Under the pieces are notes generated by a model. The model was not told the origin of the DNA. It saw nothing but the letters and a program-made list of their open reading frames with translations, and made no database searches. 64,000 nucleotides of DNA, taken from contig NZ_CALPDE010000004.1 of assembly GCF_943193185.1 (NCBI RefSeq), forward strand, positions 78,803 through 142,802, written 5' to 3'. Below, in pieces: positions 36,230 to 49,652 of the stretch (the first letter of the stretch is position 1; each line of letters begins with the position of its first letter). This stretch comes from Lactococcus ileimucosae. GTDB taxonomy: Bacteria; Bacillota; Bacilli; Lactobacillales; Streptococcaceae. A program made the translations under genes and the position numbers.

Positions 36230-37011
36230 TGAGGCAGTAATTTCAGATATTCTTCAAGCGTGAGCTTATGTTTTGCCATATATTTTGCATTATCTATCCC
36301 TACATAGCGGAAATGCCAGTCTTCGTAATCCACTCCTGTAGAAGACTTTCCCCCTTCAGGAAAGCGTAGAATGAAGCCATAATTCGGCGCAATTTTTCTC
36401 AGCTCTGCCACAACATCTTTAGGGCTTTGATTTAGAGCATCAACAGTCGATATATCCACAGCTAACCCTGTTTGATGTTCTGAACTTCCTGCCGGCTGTG
36501 AATAAGTTTTGACATTATTCTCTGCTTCTTCCCGGGAAATCGGCTGTCCTGTATTATTGAGTGAACCTGCCGCACCAGCCATTTCACGCTCTACATAACT
36601 GTTAAAAAGTTGCTCTTGATAAGCTACTGAACGATAAGCAGAGATGAGATGTTCAGAAGGATCAATAGCTTGAGCCGCCGCTAAAAATTTCTCCAGTTCT
36701 TCCGCAATTCGGCTGTCCACTTGGACACCGCCAACTGTTGTTAAATGAGGGAAGAGTTCTTCTTTGGGATGCGCTCTATTCACCAATATTAAATTCCAGT
36801 CTGACTGATGTGCTTCGGGTAAATCTGACTTTTCATTTTCAGATTTAGGACTTGAGAGCGCCGTTTTGTTCGAACTTGTTGCTTCTTTAGTGCCTTGTGG
36901 TTTAAGCTTACTCACGGCAAGTACGCACAGAAAAATAAAGGTCAGGACAACAAAAAGCCCTCCAAGAACTCTTCCTTTTTTTAATTTTCTCGTTTTAGTC
37001 TGTCTTTGCAT
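36226..37011 (-). CDS. D-alanyl-D-alanine carboxypeptidase, VanY/M15B family
   Basis: The 261-residue protein has a single N-terminal membrane anchor (GGLFVVLTFIFLCVLAVSKL) and an extracellular M15 peptidase domain with the zinc motifs SSEHQTGLAVDIS (His and Asp) and DWHFRYVG (His), and SAYRSVAYQEQLF. Such enzymes remove the terminal D-Ala from peptidoglycan stem peptides. It overlaps the upstream phosphatase gene by 17 bases and the downstream gene by 4. Confidence 0.9.
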   Translation of the reverse strand: MQRQTKTRKLKKGRVLGGLFVVLTFIFLCVLAVSKLKPQGTKEATSSNKTALSSPKSENEKSDLPEAHQSDWNLILVNRAHPKEELFPHLTTVGGVQVDSRIAEELEKFLAAAQAIDPSEHLISAYRSVAYQEQLFNSYVEREMAGAAGSLNNTGQPISREEAENNVKTYSQPAGSSEHQTGLAVDISTVDALNQSPKDVVAELRKIAPNYGFILRFPEGGKSSTGVDYEDWHFRYVGIDNAKYMAKHKLTLEEYLKLLPQ

Positions 37012-37699
37012 TTTCCATCATTTCCGCTCCAAGCTTGCGGTAAGCCATGGAACCAATTTCTCCAACTTCAAACTTCCCATTTTCAAAACGAAGATGTGTT
37101 ACAGAACCATTATCTAAATTATACGGCCGTTCCTTATCGGGCTGAAGCATCTTGACATAACTTCCAATGGTCATGCCATGACTCACGACAACGATATTCT
37201 TTGCTCCAGCAGCTTCTGATTCAGCAGCCATGTCTGTAAAGCCACTCATGATACGCCCAGAAAGTTCTTCCCAGGTTTCAGCCCAACCTGCAGTATCTAC
37301 TTCATAGATTGCACGCGCCAGTTCTTCATCTGTCGGAAATTTACCAGAGGCTCTCCAATCCTTTTCATCAAATACAATCGGAAGAACACCATCAAACAGC
37401 TCTCCATCGTAACCGCCATCAAAGGAGCCAAAACACCACTCACGGATACGTTTGTCCATCTTGTAAGGGATATTTTGATTGTCTGAATACTCCAAGATGA
37501 GCCCCATTGTTTGAATTGTTCTGCCAGAGTCAGAGGAGTAAGCACGATCAAATTTCAAGCCCTTCTCTTTGAAGCCTAGTCCTAACTCCACAACACCACG
37601 TTCCCCCTCTGCTGTCAAAGGGGTATCAGACCAACCTTGTGCACGACCGATTGTATTGAACATCGTTTTCCCATGCCTTACTAAATAAATCTCAACCAT
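36995..37699 (-). CDS. Histidine phosphatase family protein (phosphoglycerate mutase-like)
   Basis: The 234-residue cytoplasmic protein begins MVEIYLVRHGKTMFNTIGRA with the RHG catalytic motif, and has the second His in VVVSHGMTIGSY. Acidic and arginine residues in SSDSGRTIQTMGLIL complete the usual site. These enzymes hydrolyse varied phosphate esters; the substrate is unknown. It is first in a three-gene operon with the VanY-like peptidase. Confidence 0.88.
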   Translation of the reverse strand: MVEIYLVRHGKTMFNTIGRAQGWSDTPLTAEGERGVVELGLGFKEKGLKFDRAYSSDSGRTIQTMGLILEYSDNQNIPYKMDKRIREWCFGSFDGGYDGELFDGVLPIVFDEKDWRASGKFPTDEELARAIYEVDTAGWAETWEELSGRIMSGFTDMAAESEAAGAKNIVVVSHGMTIGSYVKMLQPDKERPYNLDNGSVTHLRFENGKFEVGEIGSMAYRKLGAEMMENAKTD

Positions 37700-37951
37700 G
37701 AATTCACCCTGTCTTTTTCTCTATTCTATACTCTAATATTATACTTTATTTCACAACAATTGAACAGAGAAAAATAACACCTCTTACCCGAAAGGTCTGA
37801 TTTCTGGCTAAACTCTCACTCTTTTCTTGGATTCCCTGTGCAGACTCTTTCAGCTTGCTTCTCCTTGGCTAAACACACTCAGCAAGCCTGAGATAAGCTT
37901 TACTTGTTGAATTGCATCAAAAAAATCCCTTCTTTCAGAGATTTCTTCCTT
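37700..37951. other. Intergenic stretch of 252 bases, no gene seen
   Basis: It contains a weak hairpin with AAATCCCT and AGAGATTT arms (about 37923-37944) that may end the proline-rich protein gene. No open frame with a ribosome site was seen. Confidence 0.4.
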
Positions 37952-38872
37952 TCACTTTCCAAAAAATTGCCGCAACCAGCTGAGTTTTTTCAGCACGCTT
38001 AGGAACAAGGCAGAAGCACAAACGCCTGTGACAGCCCCGCCAGCACTGGCAGCATTAACTGCAATAGAGTGCTTACGCACTGCTTCTTCTTCCACCCGAC
38101 TCCCTTTCTCTTCAGCATTTGTATTTTTTGCCATTTGATACCCTTCCAAAGCCACAAGTCCTTGATCTAAGCGCGTATCATCTTTAGCTGGCAAATCCTC
38201 TGTATGAGAAGCAGATACTTGTGTCTTTGAAATTCCTTTATCGACTACCTTTTCCACGTGGTCTTTTTTATTCCCTTTATCAGTCTCATCTTGAGAATTT
38301 GGTGTTCCTTGTCCCAAATTCTCAGGTTCTCCTGTCGGAAAGACTGGCGTGATTGGCACAGGATATTCTGGAACTGGTGGTGCCACAGTTGGTAGAGTTA
38401 TATCAGGTTGCATTGGTATTAGTGGCGGGGCAGTTGGTGTAATAGGCTTAGGCGTTTCTACCGTTACTGGCGGAAGCGTCGGAACAGTTATATCTGGTTT
38501 TATCGGTATTATTGGTGGTCGCGTTGGCGTAATGGGTTGTGGCGGTTCCGTCGTCACTGGTGGTACGATTAAATCTGGAGTTTCTAATGCATCTTGTACT
38601 TCTGCCGTTGACGTGTCAATGTTCACTTCCCCGTATGTTAGGAAAGTGATATTTTTATCGCCTGTGTGGTACTCCGATAGTCCCCAGACGTCTTTGCCTG
38701 TATGCTGCTCGACACTCTGAGAAAAGTTGTCTGGCAAGAGGGTGTATGTTGCCGCACTTCCTTTTGTCCCATCAACAGCGGAAAGAGAGAGCGCTTTAAG
38801 AGGAACAGCACTTGTTGTGATGCTCCCAATTAAAGCAAGTGTTAAACTGATGGCTTGTTTTTTATATCTCAT
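37952..38872 (-). CDS. Proline-rich secreted protein with C-terminal membrane anchor
   Basis: The 306-residue protein has a signal peptide (MRYKKQAISLTLALIGSITT), an N-terminal domain of about 70 residues, a proline-rich segment at about 95-190 made of three imperfect repeats of roughly 35 residues (core PITPTRPPIIPIKPDITVPT), a charged spacer and a hydrophobic C-terminus AGGAVTGVCASALFLSVLKK followed by basic residues. There is no LPxTG motif, so it is probably held in the membrane and spans the wall rather than sorted by sortase. Function unknown. Confidence 0.8.
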   Translation of the reverse strand: MRYKKQAISLTLALIGSITTSAVPLKALSLSAVDGTKGSAATYTLLPDNFSQSVEQHTGKDVWGLSEYHTGDKNITFLTYGEVNIDTSTAEVQDALETPDLIVPPVTTEPPQPITPTRPPIIPIKPDITVPTLPPVTVETPKPITPTAPPLIPMQPDITLPTVAPPVPEYPVPITPVFPTGEPENLGQGTPNSQDETDKGNKKDHVEKVVDKGISKTQVSASHTEDLPAKDDTRLDQGLVALEGYQMAKNTNAEEKGSRVEEEAVRKHSIAVNAASAGGAVTGVCASALFLSVLKKLSWLRQFFGK

Positions 38873-38970
38873 TATAGCTTCAAAACTCCTTTCTAATATT
38901 TTCCTTTTATTTATCGTTATTCAAAAAACATCTCAACGGTATATAAGCATTTCCCAGACATTTCCGGAAT

Positions 38971-39669
38971 TTATTTTCTCATATGCGGACTTGTCTTGAG
39001 CAAATCTTCAAAGAAAAGTTGTCCCATGTCGCCATTGATAATTTCCGCAGCACGAAGTGTACTCGCCTTAGCCGTTAAGCTATGTTGAATCCGAGAATTT
39101 TTTACTTCTAAATCCAGCAATTTAACTGCTTCTTGTAAACTAGAGACTTCCTCTAATTTTAAAACCTGAATAATATAGCCAATGCTCTTTAAATTTAAAT
39201 ATCTTTCTGGAATCGGTGTATTTCTCAGGGTTTGACAGTCTAAAATCCTTTCAACATCATCCACAAGTTCTTTTCTTTTACGGCTATATTTGGGAAAAAT
39301 CTGTTTGACGAGGGCTTTTCGCCCCATAGGTAATGTATCACTCCCAAATACTTTTTTGAGTAACCCATTCAAAAAAACGCCAAGTGCCCACAGGGAAAAG
39401 CTGACAATAAATGTCCCTAGAAAAGCTTCCAAAATAGAGCGTTCAGGCTGCCCTTCAATGAAAGAAAAATCGTTTGCAAGGTAGAAAAAAAGACCGACTA
39501 TTGGCAATGCAAAGGCTAATAGGGCAGAACGATAATCGATTTTGTGTTGAATTTCTTCTAAAAATTCTATCTTTAAAATCTCAAATTGATTAAGCGTTTC
39601 TTCAAGAACTTCTAGAGTTTTCATAACTTCTTCGCAATAACCCAAAGCGATCTTTCCCTCCTTTCTCAT
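38971..39669 (-). CDS. Membrane protein of unknown function
   Basis: The 232-residue protein has an N-terminal helical region, two membrane segments (SALLAFALPIVGLFFYLA and AFLGTFIVSFSLWALGVFL) and a basic cytoplasmic part of about 110 residues with predicted helices. No family is recognised. AAAAGGGG precedes the ATG by 5 bases. It stands alone next to the ATP synthase operon. Confidence 0.72.
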   Translation of the reverse strand: MRKEGKIALGYCEEVMKTLEVLEETLNQFEILKIEFLEEIQHKIDYRSALLAFALPIVGLFFYLANDFSFIEGQPERSILEAFLGTFIVSFSLWALGVFLNGLLKKVFGSDTLPMGRKALVKQIFPKYSRKRKELVDDVERILDCQTLRNTPIPERYLNLKSIGYIIQVLKLEEVSSLQEAVKLLDLEVKNSRIQHSLTAKASTLRAAEIINGDMGQLFFEDLLKTSPHMRK

Positions 39670-39822
39670 ATTTTCCCCTTTTTTATTTCAAATCATATTT
39701 GAAAAACATTTTGATTAATTATTTTGTAACTTTTTATGCAAATCAACGTAAAAAATGTCTTCTGTTTTACATTTTACCATTTTCATCCGTTGTTTTTTGT
39801 TACGTTTCTGTTAAAAAACAAA

Positions 39823-39846
39823 AAAACATCCACTGAGAGATGTTTT
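39823..39846 (-). terminator. Terminator of the atp operon
   Basis: AAAACATC and GATGTTTT arms with an 8-base loop and a T-run on the minus strand lie just after atpC. Confidence 0.85.
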
Positions 39847-39854
39847 GAGATTTA

Positions 39855-40280
39855 TTAATAATGTTTCGATACATTCAAACGGTTAATCGCACGGTGAAGT
39901 GCCACCTCTGCCCGCTTAACTTCATCAGCTTTATACGCTGCTTTTGCTTCTTCAAGTTCTTTTTCAGCACGAAGTTTCGCACGTTCAGCACGTGGCACAT
40001 CGATATCGCGATTGCGTTCGGCAGAGTCTGCAATAACAGTAATCAAACTCTCTTTCACTTCAATAATTCCGCCATTTACAGCGATATAATCAACGTGCTT
40101 CATATCATCAGGCCGACGGACCTTAAGCTCACTGATTTGTAAACCAGCGATGGTTGAAATCATATTGGGCAAAATCCCCATGTCGCCACCGATAGTATGC
40201 GCAAGAATGTAGGTTGCATGGTGATCATAAATGACACCTGCAGGAGTGATGACCTGAACAGCCATGACATTTTCACTCAT
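39855..40280 (-). CDS. atpC: ATP synthase epsilon subunit
   Basis: The 141-residue epsilon subunit of the F1 stalk has the N-terminal beta domain ([37 protein letters not shown]) and the C-terminal helical hairpin ([20 protein letters not shown]) that can brake the motor. It is the last gene of atpEBFHAGDC, 17 bases after atpD. Confidence 0.95.
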   Translation of the reverse strand: MSENVMAVQVITPAGVIYDHHATYILAHTIGGDMGILPNMISTIAGLQISELKVRRPDDMKHVDYIAVNGGIIEVKESLITVIADSAERNRDIDVPRAERAKLRAEKELEEAKAAYKADEVKRAEVALHRAINRLNVSKHY

Positions 40281-40297
40281 TTCAGCAACCTCCTATC

Positions 40298-41737
<1,440 letters not shown>

Positions 41738-41766
41738 TTAATTCTCTGAGAAAGATTACTCCATGC

Positions 41767-42642
41767 TTAAAGCGCTGAAGCTCCTGCAACAATTTCCGTG
41801 ATTTCTTGTGTAATTGCTGCTTGACGCGCACGATTGTATTGGATTGTCAAATCATTAATCAGTGTTTTCGCATTATCGGTCGCTGTGCGCATTGCTGACA
41901 TCCCGGCCGCGTGTTCTGCTGTTTTTGCATCAACAATCGCGCCATAAATCATACTTTCTGCATATTGAGGCAATAATTGATCCAAAATAGCCTCACGACT
42001 CGGTTCTAACTCGAAACTGACTGGCGCCACTGTTTCTTCTGCTTCCTCTGCTTCATCAAAAGTGATTGGCAGCATTCTTTGCATGTGCACTTCACTTGTC
42101 AATGAATTAATATGATGGTTGTAGCACACGTAAAGCTGATCAAACTCTTCTTTATTATAAAGCGACACTGCATGACCTACAATCTCACGAACTTCCTCAA
42201 AACTTGGCTGGTCAGTCAAGCCACGTAATTCATAGGACAACTTGATATTACGAGAACGGAAGAAATCTGCTCCCACACCTCCCAAGGCAAGAATACAGTA
42301 ATCTTCTGGACCTTGGTGTTTTTCTCGAAGCTTGTTCATGACTGACTTCAAGATATTAGAGTTGTAACCTCCTACAAGGCCACGATCCGAAGTGATGACC
42401 AAATACCCTGTTTTCTTAACTGGACGTTTAATCATCATTGGATTTTTAGAAGGACCACGATCTGCAGCAACCAAGTCTGTTGTCACTTGGCGTACCTTAT
42501 CTGCATAAATTTGATACGTTTTTGCAATCTTTTCTGACTTTTGCAGCTTAGCTGCAGAGACCATCTGCATGGCCCCAGTGATATGACTTGTTTTTTCTGT
42601 TGAAGCAATTCTTGCTTTAATTTCGCTAAGTGAAGCGCCCAT
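41767..42642 (-). CDS. atpG: ATP synthase gamma subunit
   Basis: The 291-residue rotor shaft starts with [20 protein letters not shown] and ends with the conserved helix [32 protein letters not shown] is also typical of the family. It lies 11 bases after atpA and 59 bases before atpD. Confidence 0.97.
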   Translation of the reverse strand: MGASLSEIKARIASTEKTSHITGAMQMVSAAKLQKSEKIAKTYQIYADKVRQVTTDLVAADRGPSKNPMMIKRPVKKTGYLVITSDRGLVGGYNSNILKSVMNKLREKHQGPEDYCILALGGVGADFFRSRNIKLSYELRGLTDQPSFEEVREIVGHAVSLYNKEEFDQLYVCYNHHINSLTSEVHMQRMLPITFDEAEEAEETVAPVSFELEPSREAILDQLLPQYAESMIYGAIVDAKTAEHAAGMSAMRTATDNAKTLINDLTIQYNRARQAAITQEITEIVAGASAL

Positions 42643-42653
42643 AATGAACCTCC

Positions 42654-44192
<1,539 letters not shown>

Positions 44193-44230
44193 TTAAATGG
44201 CTTGAGAATTTTTTCCCAAAGAAGAGATTA

Positions 44231-44758
44231 TTAGAGTATCTCTTTGGAAATTTTTGCCAATTGTGATTTGACGGAAGCATCAATGATTTTTCCACGTGAA
44301 TTTACGATAAAACCACCGACAATCTTTTCATCTACTGTGTTCACGATTGTTACTTCGTTCAAATCAAATTTCGATTTAGCGAGAGCAACAAATTTTTCGA
44401 TTTGTGTTTCAGTTAACTTTACGCTTGAAACGACCTCTACATCCGCAATTTTAAACATGTCATCTGCTGTATTTTTGATTTCAGCAAGAATGTCTGATAA
44501 GTCTGCCAAGCGTCCGTTTGCACGCACAGTGTTAAGGAAATTTTTCATCAAGTCTGATGCATTTTCCTTAATCATGTCAATGACTTGCGCTTTTGCAGAG
44601 GCAGAATAAACCTCTGTCTCAAAGAATGAAGCCAGGTTTTCTTCTTTAAAAAGCTGCGTCAGTTCGTTTACCTCAGATAGAATAACTTCTAGCTGAGACC
44701 GTTCTTTCGCAACTTCAAGCAAGGCTTTACTGTATTTTTGAGAATTGACTGTTGTCAT
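44231..44758 (-). CDS. atpH: ATP synthase delta subunit
   Basis: The 175-residue peripheral stalk protein starts [20 protein letters not shown] and ends with [20 protein letters not shown], the signature of the OSCP/delta family. It joins the b subunits to the top of F1. It is 14 bases after atpF. Confidence 0.95.
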   Translation of the reverse strand: MTTVNSQKYSKALLEVAKERSQLEVILSEVNELTQLFKEENLASFFETEVYSASAKAQVIDMIKENASDLMKNFLNTVRANGRLADLSDILAEIKNTADDMFKIADVEVVSSVKLTETQIEKFVALAKSKFDLNEVTIVNTVDEKIVGGFIVNSRGKIIDASVKSQLAKISKEIL

Positions 44759-44772
44759 TTACAACCAACCTC

Positions 44773-45279
44773 CTATTCGCCAAGTTTAGCAATATAGCTG
44801 TCAATAAGTTCTGATTGTGCTTGCGCATCCAAAGATTGTCCAATAAGCTTTTCAGCAATTTGCACAGAGATATCCGCAACATCTCCTTTAACCGAACTTA
44901 GGGCTTCTTTGCGCTCTTGTTCAATGTCTTCTTGGGCACGTTTCTTCACATTTGCCGCTTCTTCATTGGCTAGAGCTAAGATATTTGCACGATTTTGTTT
45001 AGCTGTGTCATTAGCTGTTTGGATAATATTTGCGGCTTCTTCTTTTGAACCAGCAAGTTCAGCTTCACGTTGCGCTAATAATGTTTCTGCTTCTTTTTTT
45101 GACAGTTCTGCGGTGGTGATATCGTTGCTAATCTTATTTGCACGTTCTTCAAAGATTCCAGTAATAGCTCCCCATGCAAATTTCCGAATCAAGAGCAGCA
45201 AGATGATAAAGGCACCACTGACAACGATAATATTACCCAGAACTGTGTTCGGAGCAGTTTCTAATAATGTAATAAGCAT
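44773..45279 (-). CDS. atpF: ATP synthase b subunit
   Basis: The 168-residue b subunit has one N-terminal membrane segment (VLGNIIVVSGAFIILLLLIR) followed by a long charged coiled coil (KKEAETLLAQREAELAGSKE). As a dimer it forms the stator stalk. It lies 13 bases after atpB. Confidence 0.95.
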   Translation of the reverse strand: MLITLLETAPNTVLGNIIVVSGAFIILLLLIRKFAWGAITGIFEERANKISNDITTAELSKKEAETLLAQREAELAGSKEEAANIIQTANDTAKQNRANILALANEEAANVKKRAQEDIEQERKEALSSVKGDVADISVQIAEKLIGQSLDAQAQSELIDSYIAKLGE

Positions 45280-45292
45280 TTCTACTCCTTTC

Positions 45293-46006
45293 CTAGTGTT
45301 CTGCTAAAATTTTGTGACTAATATAAAGATTTGTCAAAAGGACAAACACATAAGCCTGAAGGGCTGAAATAAAGATTGAGAATGCTATCCAAGCCATCTC
45401 CAAAACCCAAACAACAGGAAGAAGGAACCACCCAGAATGAATCATCTCAGCAATAATCCCTAAAAGGACTTCACCTGCAAAAATATTACCGTAAAGACGA
45501 AGCCCCATAGACAAGGCATTTGTAAATTCTTCCATAATTGTCATCGGAAGCATAGCTTTCGGCTCTTTCCAAAAGGAATTTTTAATATAACCTTTAAAGC
45601 CAAATTGTTTTACACCAAGAGTATTAGCAAGTACAACGATTAAAATCGCCAAGGTCAAGTCAACTGTTGAGTTGGCTGTTGGGGAGCGCCACAAACTAAC
45701 ATCTCCTGGTGCAGTGATTTTAGTCACCAGCCCAATAATATTTGAAATCAGAAGGAAAGAAAAGAGTGTAAAACTCATAAGGGCATACTTTGGTGACTCT
45801 TTGGCACCTAGGTTTTCACGACCGATGCCATTAATAAAGTCAACTACCCATTCAAGGACGTTTTGCTTACCTGTAGGCTTAAGTTGCATGTTGCGACTTG
45901 CCCAATAAATCAAACCAAAGACGATGAGCACGGTCAAAGCTGTCATATAGAGAATGACACCGTCAAAAGTCACTGGTCCAACATTAAATGTCCATGTCGA
46001 TTCCAT
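45293..46006 (-). CDS. atpB: ATP synthase a subunit
   Basis: The 237-residue proton channel subunit has about five membrane segments. The essential arginine lies in TNALSMGLRLYGNIFAGEVL, and the last helix is FSIFISALQAYVFVLLTNLY. It lies 54 bases after atpE. Confidence 0.96.
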   Translation of the reverse strand: MESTWTFNVGPVTFDGVILYMTALTVLIVFGLIYWASRNMQLKPTGKQNVLEWVVDFINGIGRENLGAKESPKYALMSFTLFSFLLISNIIGLVTKITAPGDVSLWRSPTANSTVDLTLAILIVVLANTLGVKQFGFKGYIKNSFWKEPKAMLPMTIMEEFTNALSMGLRLYGNIFAGEVLLGIIAEMIHSGWFLLPVVWVLEMAWIAFSIFISALQAYVFVLLTNLYISHKILAEH

Positions 46007-46060
46007 AGCTCGTCTTCCTTTCTAAATAATTGTTGAATAAATAAGTTAAATCAACCTTTT

Positions 46061-46276
<216 letters not shown>

Positions 46277-46327
46277 TTAATGACCTCTTTCTATATGCGA
46301 TTTTTCGCAAATTTTTATTACTATGAA

Positions 46328-46356
46328 ATTATAGTCCTATTCAATCCGTTTGTCAA
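46328..46356 (-). promoter_or_regulatory. atp operon promoter (perfect consensus)
   Basis: On the minus strand TTGACA (46351-46356) and TATAAT (46328-46333) are 17 bases apart, about 50 bases before atpE. Confidence 0.9.
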
Positions 46357-46491
46357 AACTTAACCCAAGATTATCATACATTTTATCTGGAATTGTTCGG
46401 TCTTTTTCGAGCAAGCGTTTTCTTTATGAATGGTTTAAGTTTTCTAGGAACTTTCTCTTATTATTGTTTATTTTTATAAGTTTAAATTTTT

Positions 46492-47268
46492 TTAACTTAG
46501 GCGTTCTTCTTGCTTGTATTCAATGGGCAACCATTTAAGAACTTCTTCAATCTGCTTGCTCCAATAATACCATTCATGCGTTCCCGGAGATTTCTTATAG
46601 ATTAAGTCAAATCCGTTATCTTCAAGCACAGCTGCTGCATGATCATTTCCTGCAACAAGATAATCTTGTTCGCCACACCAACTGTAGAGTTTAGGTTTGG
46701 GCCCTGTATGATGCTCTGTCAGATAGAGGATACTGTTCTCACTCTCATTAAACTGGTCAAGATTCCCAAATAACCCTGTCCAATAAGCCTGGTTTTCAGC
46801 ACTTTGTTCTTTTAAGTCTGACAGATCTAAAGCCCCTGATAAACTGGCCGCATAACTAAAATTATTTGTTGCCAAAGCCAGTTTGAAGGCACCATATCCT
46901 CCCATAGATAAGCCTGCAATAAAGTTTTTCTCTCTTTTGGTGCTTAAATTAGGAAAGAAATTATGAAGAACTTGTGGTAATTCCTTAGCAATCGCATCAA
47001 AATACTTCATGCCATAGTTTGTGTTTGTATAGAAGCCCAAATCAGTCGAGGGCATAACAAGTGCAAGCTGAGTATGTCGAATCAATCGGTCAATCCCTGT
47101 TCGTATCAGCCATGAATCTTCGTTTCCTGACATCCCATGTAAAAGATACAATACCGGGATGTCACTGTTCACTTCTTTTCCTGTCTTACTGGACTCTGGA
47201 TAAATCACATTAAATTTACGATTCATTCCCAGTGCTTCAGAGTAATACTCAACATTTATAATAGCCAT
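46492..47268 (-). CDS. estA: Esterase, EstA (tributyrin esterase) family
   Basis: The 258-residue alpha/beta hydrolase shows the nucleophile elbow GLSMGGYGAFKLAL, the oxyanion region YLLHGMSGNEDSW, and Asp and His near the C-terminus (GEQDYL and GTHEWYYW). It closely resembles lactococcal EstA, which hydrolyses short-chain esters and can form flavour esters. It has no signal peptide, so it is cytoplasmic. It stands as a single gene. Confidence 0.92.
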   Translation of the reverse strand: MAIINVEYYSEALGMNRKFNVIYPESSKTGKEVNSDIPVLYLLHGMSGNEDSWLIRTGIDRLIRHTQLALVMPSTDLGFYTNTNYGMKYFDAIAKELPQVLHNFFPNLSTKREKNFIAGLSMGGYGAFKLALATNNFSYAASLSGALDLSDLKEQSAENQAYWTGLFGNLDQFNESENSILYLTEHHTGPKPKLYSWCGEQDYLVAGNDHAAAVLEDNGFDLIYKKSPGTHEWYYWSKQIEEVLKWLPIEYKQEERLS

Positions 47269-47421
47269 TTTTCCTCCTATCCTATTTACTTTTATCTACC
47301 CAAGTAAACGTTTCCTACTATTATAACATAAGAAATATTACATATCTCTATAATCTTATGTCTATTCAATCAAAAAAAGAGTTCTTGTCATACAATTTGA
47401 CATACTCATTTTTAAGAGAAA

Positions 47422-49632
47422 CTATTTAACCGTTTGAATGGTCCAACCCTTCTTTTTATAAATAAATCGAATTGCCCCTTGTTGATCGGTCCGATAAATT
47501 TTTATATTTTCCGCAGACAGATTCTCTAACGTTTCTTGACTCGGATGCTTGTAGCGGTTGTTTTTTCCCACGGAGATAAGGGCAATTTGTGGCTTAAGAT
47601 TTTTCAAAAAACCTACTTTTGAAGAGCTCTTACTCCCATGATGACCGACCTTCAAAACATCCGTCTGCAAATTGGGATAACGTTTCTGCAAGTCCCTCTC
47701 CCCTTCTTCTTCCAAATCCCCCGTAAACAAAAATTTTTTTCCATAAAAATCACCAAAGGTTACGAGGGAGTTATCGTTGTTACTCCTACCTTCAAGGCCT
47801 GTGGCTAAAAAGTGAAGATGACCATCAAATATCGGGAGCTTATCTCCTTCTCGTGCAAAATGGACCTTACTTTTTAACTTGGACAACTTTTTGACAAAGC
47901 TTTCTTTCTCCAAGGCTGTTTCAGAGATGTAAATATGTTTTATCTTCATCTTCTGCGACAATATCTCCAAATCCCCCATATGATCTTCATCTGGATGAGT
48001 CAAGATTAGAGTTTCAACAGTCCCAATTCCTTGTGATTTAAGATAGGGAATAAGTGTCTTCTCAGCGTTACTTTTATGGGAGGCGATTTTCCAACTCTCA
48101 TCTGAGCCTAAGTTGAGTTTTCCTCCAGTATCAATGAGAATATTTCGACGGTTCCATTTATCTTGCAAAAGAATACTGTCTCCTTGACCTACATCTACCA
48201 TCGTGATGCTTGCCTGACGTGGATTTTTAACGAGAAAAAACAATAGAAACAGAGCAGAAAGTAGCACCAGATTCCAAGTTTTTTTCCTGTAAAAATCAAT
48301 AAAAAGACCGCTAAATCCAAAAAGTAAAAGCAAAAACAAAACATCCGGCTTCCCCAATACCAAGGGATACTGGAACAAAGACTCCACAGCTTTTACTATA
48401 CTTTCTAAAAATATAAAAAAGTCATTGAAAAAAATTAAATTGATACCCAGAAATGAAAGGAGGAAAATAAGAAGTAAGCCAGGCAAGAGTAAAAAGTCAA
48501 AGATTAAGCTGAAAAGTAGGGTCAGTAAGATAGATAAAGGCTGGAAACTGTGAAAATGAAAGATTAAAAGCGGGAGCACACCAACAGCTAATACCGTAGA
48601 ATCAAGCAAGGTTTTTTTGATTCCTTTGGCATGACCGAATTTCCCAGAGAAAATGACCAATAAAAAGGAGTAAATCATGGTTAACTGGCCACCTGCTGTC
48701 ATTAAAAAATTCGGCTTAAACAGAAGCAAAAGAATAAAAGTCAGAGAAAATTTATCAACCGTTCTTTTCATGGGGAGATTTTTTTGAAGAAGGGCACGCA
48801 AAATCGACACAGATAACCCTGTAATAAAGGCATAGAAAATTGAAAAAGGCACTTGGATAAAAAATACGATAGATTGTGACAAGCCCAGTCTTAGCAAAAT
48901 TTTTCGCAGCAGTTCAATGAAAAAATTTACCTGCATACCCGAAAGCGCAAAAAGATGAATAATACCAAGACTTGTATAAATGTCATTCATTTCTTCAAAA
49001 TCTTTATCAAGCCAGCCAAAAAGCAAACCTGTCATATATGAGGACATGGGTCTTGGAAAATGTTGCTGTGTCCAAAGAATAGCTTGCCTACGTAAAAGCC
49101 GCATGTCAAAACTATCCAAGCGCTCCAAGCCCTGAATCTTTTCTACCTGTACCAGACGATAAATTCCTTGACTTTTTAAATACTTTTTGTAGTCAAAACC
49201 CGAAAAATTACGCTGCTCCTCAGGTTCTTCTAGCTGCCCTTCAAAGTAAATAAGGACGTTTATATCTAGCTTTTTAAAATATTCTTGTTCCTTTTGACTT
49301 TTAAAAGTATAAAAAACTTGATAATCTTGTCCACTTGTTTCTCCTCTAAAACTTAATCGATTCCCATTGACTTCAATTGTATCAATATAGGGTTTAATCC
49401 TCGAAATTTTATCTGGCTGCCTACTTTCTTTTATTCTTTCCGCTTCTTTAACCCAAAAGAAAAATAAGGCAAAACCTAACAAAATCAGGAGTAAGCCATA
49501 ATAACCTCTACAAAAAGAAAGGACCGTACTCGCCAAAGTCAGAATGCACAGTGGCCAAGAAAAGCTGAAAATAAGAAAATAAAATAAAACCAAGAGATAG
49601 ATCAAATAAATAGGAGAAAAATTTTGCTTCAT
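47422..49632 (-). CDS. comEC: Competence DNA channel protein ComEC
   Basis: The 736-residue protein has several N-terminal membrane segments, the OB-like extracellular part (about 90-165), the Competence membrane domain (IHLFALSGMQVNFFIELLRK) and a C-terminal metallo-beta-lactamase-like domain (VDVGQGDSILLQD, LTHPDEDHMGD, KVGHHGSKSSS). ComEC carries single-stranded DNA across the membrane during transformation. The frame is intact. It follows comEA by 20 bases. Confidence 0.95.
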   Translation of the reverse strand: MKQNFSPIYLIYLLVLFYFLIFSFSWPLCILTLASTVLSFCRGYYGLLLILLGFALFFFWVKEAERIKESRQPDKISRIKPYIDTIEVNGNRLSFRGETSGQDYQVFYTFKSQKEQEYFKKLDINVLIYFEGQLEEPEEQRNFSGFDYKKYLKSQGIYRLVQVEKIQGLERLDSFDMRLLRRQAILWTQQHFPRPMSSYMTGLLFGWLDKDFEEMNDIYTSLGIIHLFALSGMQVNFFIELLRKILLRLGLSQSIVFFIQVPFSIFYAFITGLSVSILRALLQKNLPMKRTVDKFSLTFILLLLFKPNFLMTAGGQLTMIYSFLLVIFSGKFGHAKGIKKTLLDSTVLAVGVLPLLIFHFHSFQPLSILLTLLFSLIFDFLLLPGLLLIFLLSFLGINLIFFNDFFIFLESIVKAVESLFQYPLVLGKPDVLFLLLLFGFSGLFIDFYRKKTWNLVLLSALFLLFFLVKNPRQASITMVDVGQGDSILLQDKWNRRNILIDTGGKLNLGSDESWKIASHKSNAEKTLIPYLKSQGIGTVETLILTHPDEDHMGDLEILSQKMKIKHIYISETALEKESFVKKLSKLKSKVHFAREGDKLPIFDGHLHFLATGLEGRSNNDNSLVTFGDFYGKKFLFTGDLEEEGERDLQKRYPNLQTDVLKVGHHGSKSSSKVGFLKNLKPQIALISVGKNNRYKHPSQETLENLSAENIKIYRTDQQGAIRFIYKKKGWTIQTVK

Positions 49633-49652
49633 ATGTTACCTGTGGTCTTCCT

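Noticed and set aside
37990..38600. Direct repeats considered as a CRISPR array
   Set aside because: They are imperfect, in frame and encode the proline-rich segment; no spacers.
38349..38720. Glycine- and valine-rich plus-strand frame
   Set aside because: Antisense shadow of the proline-rich repeats.
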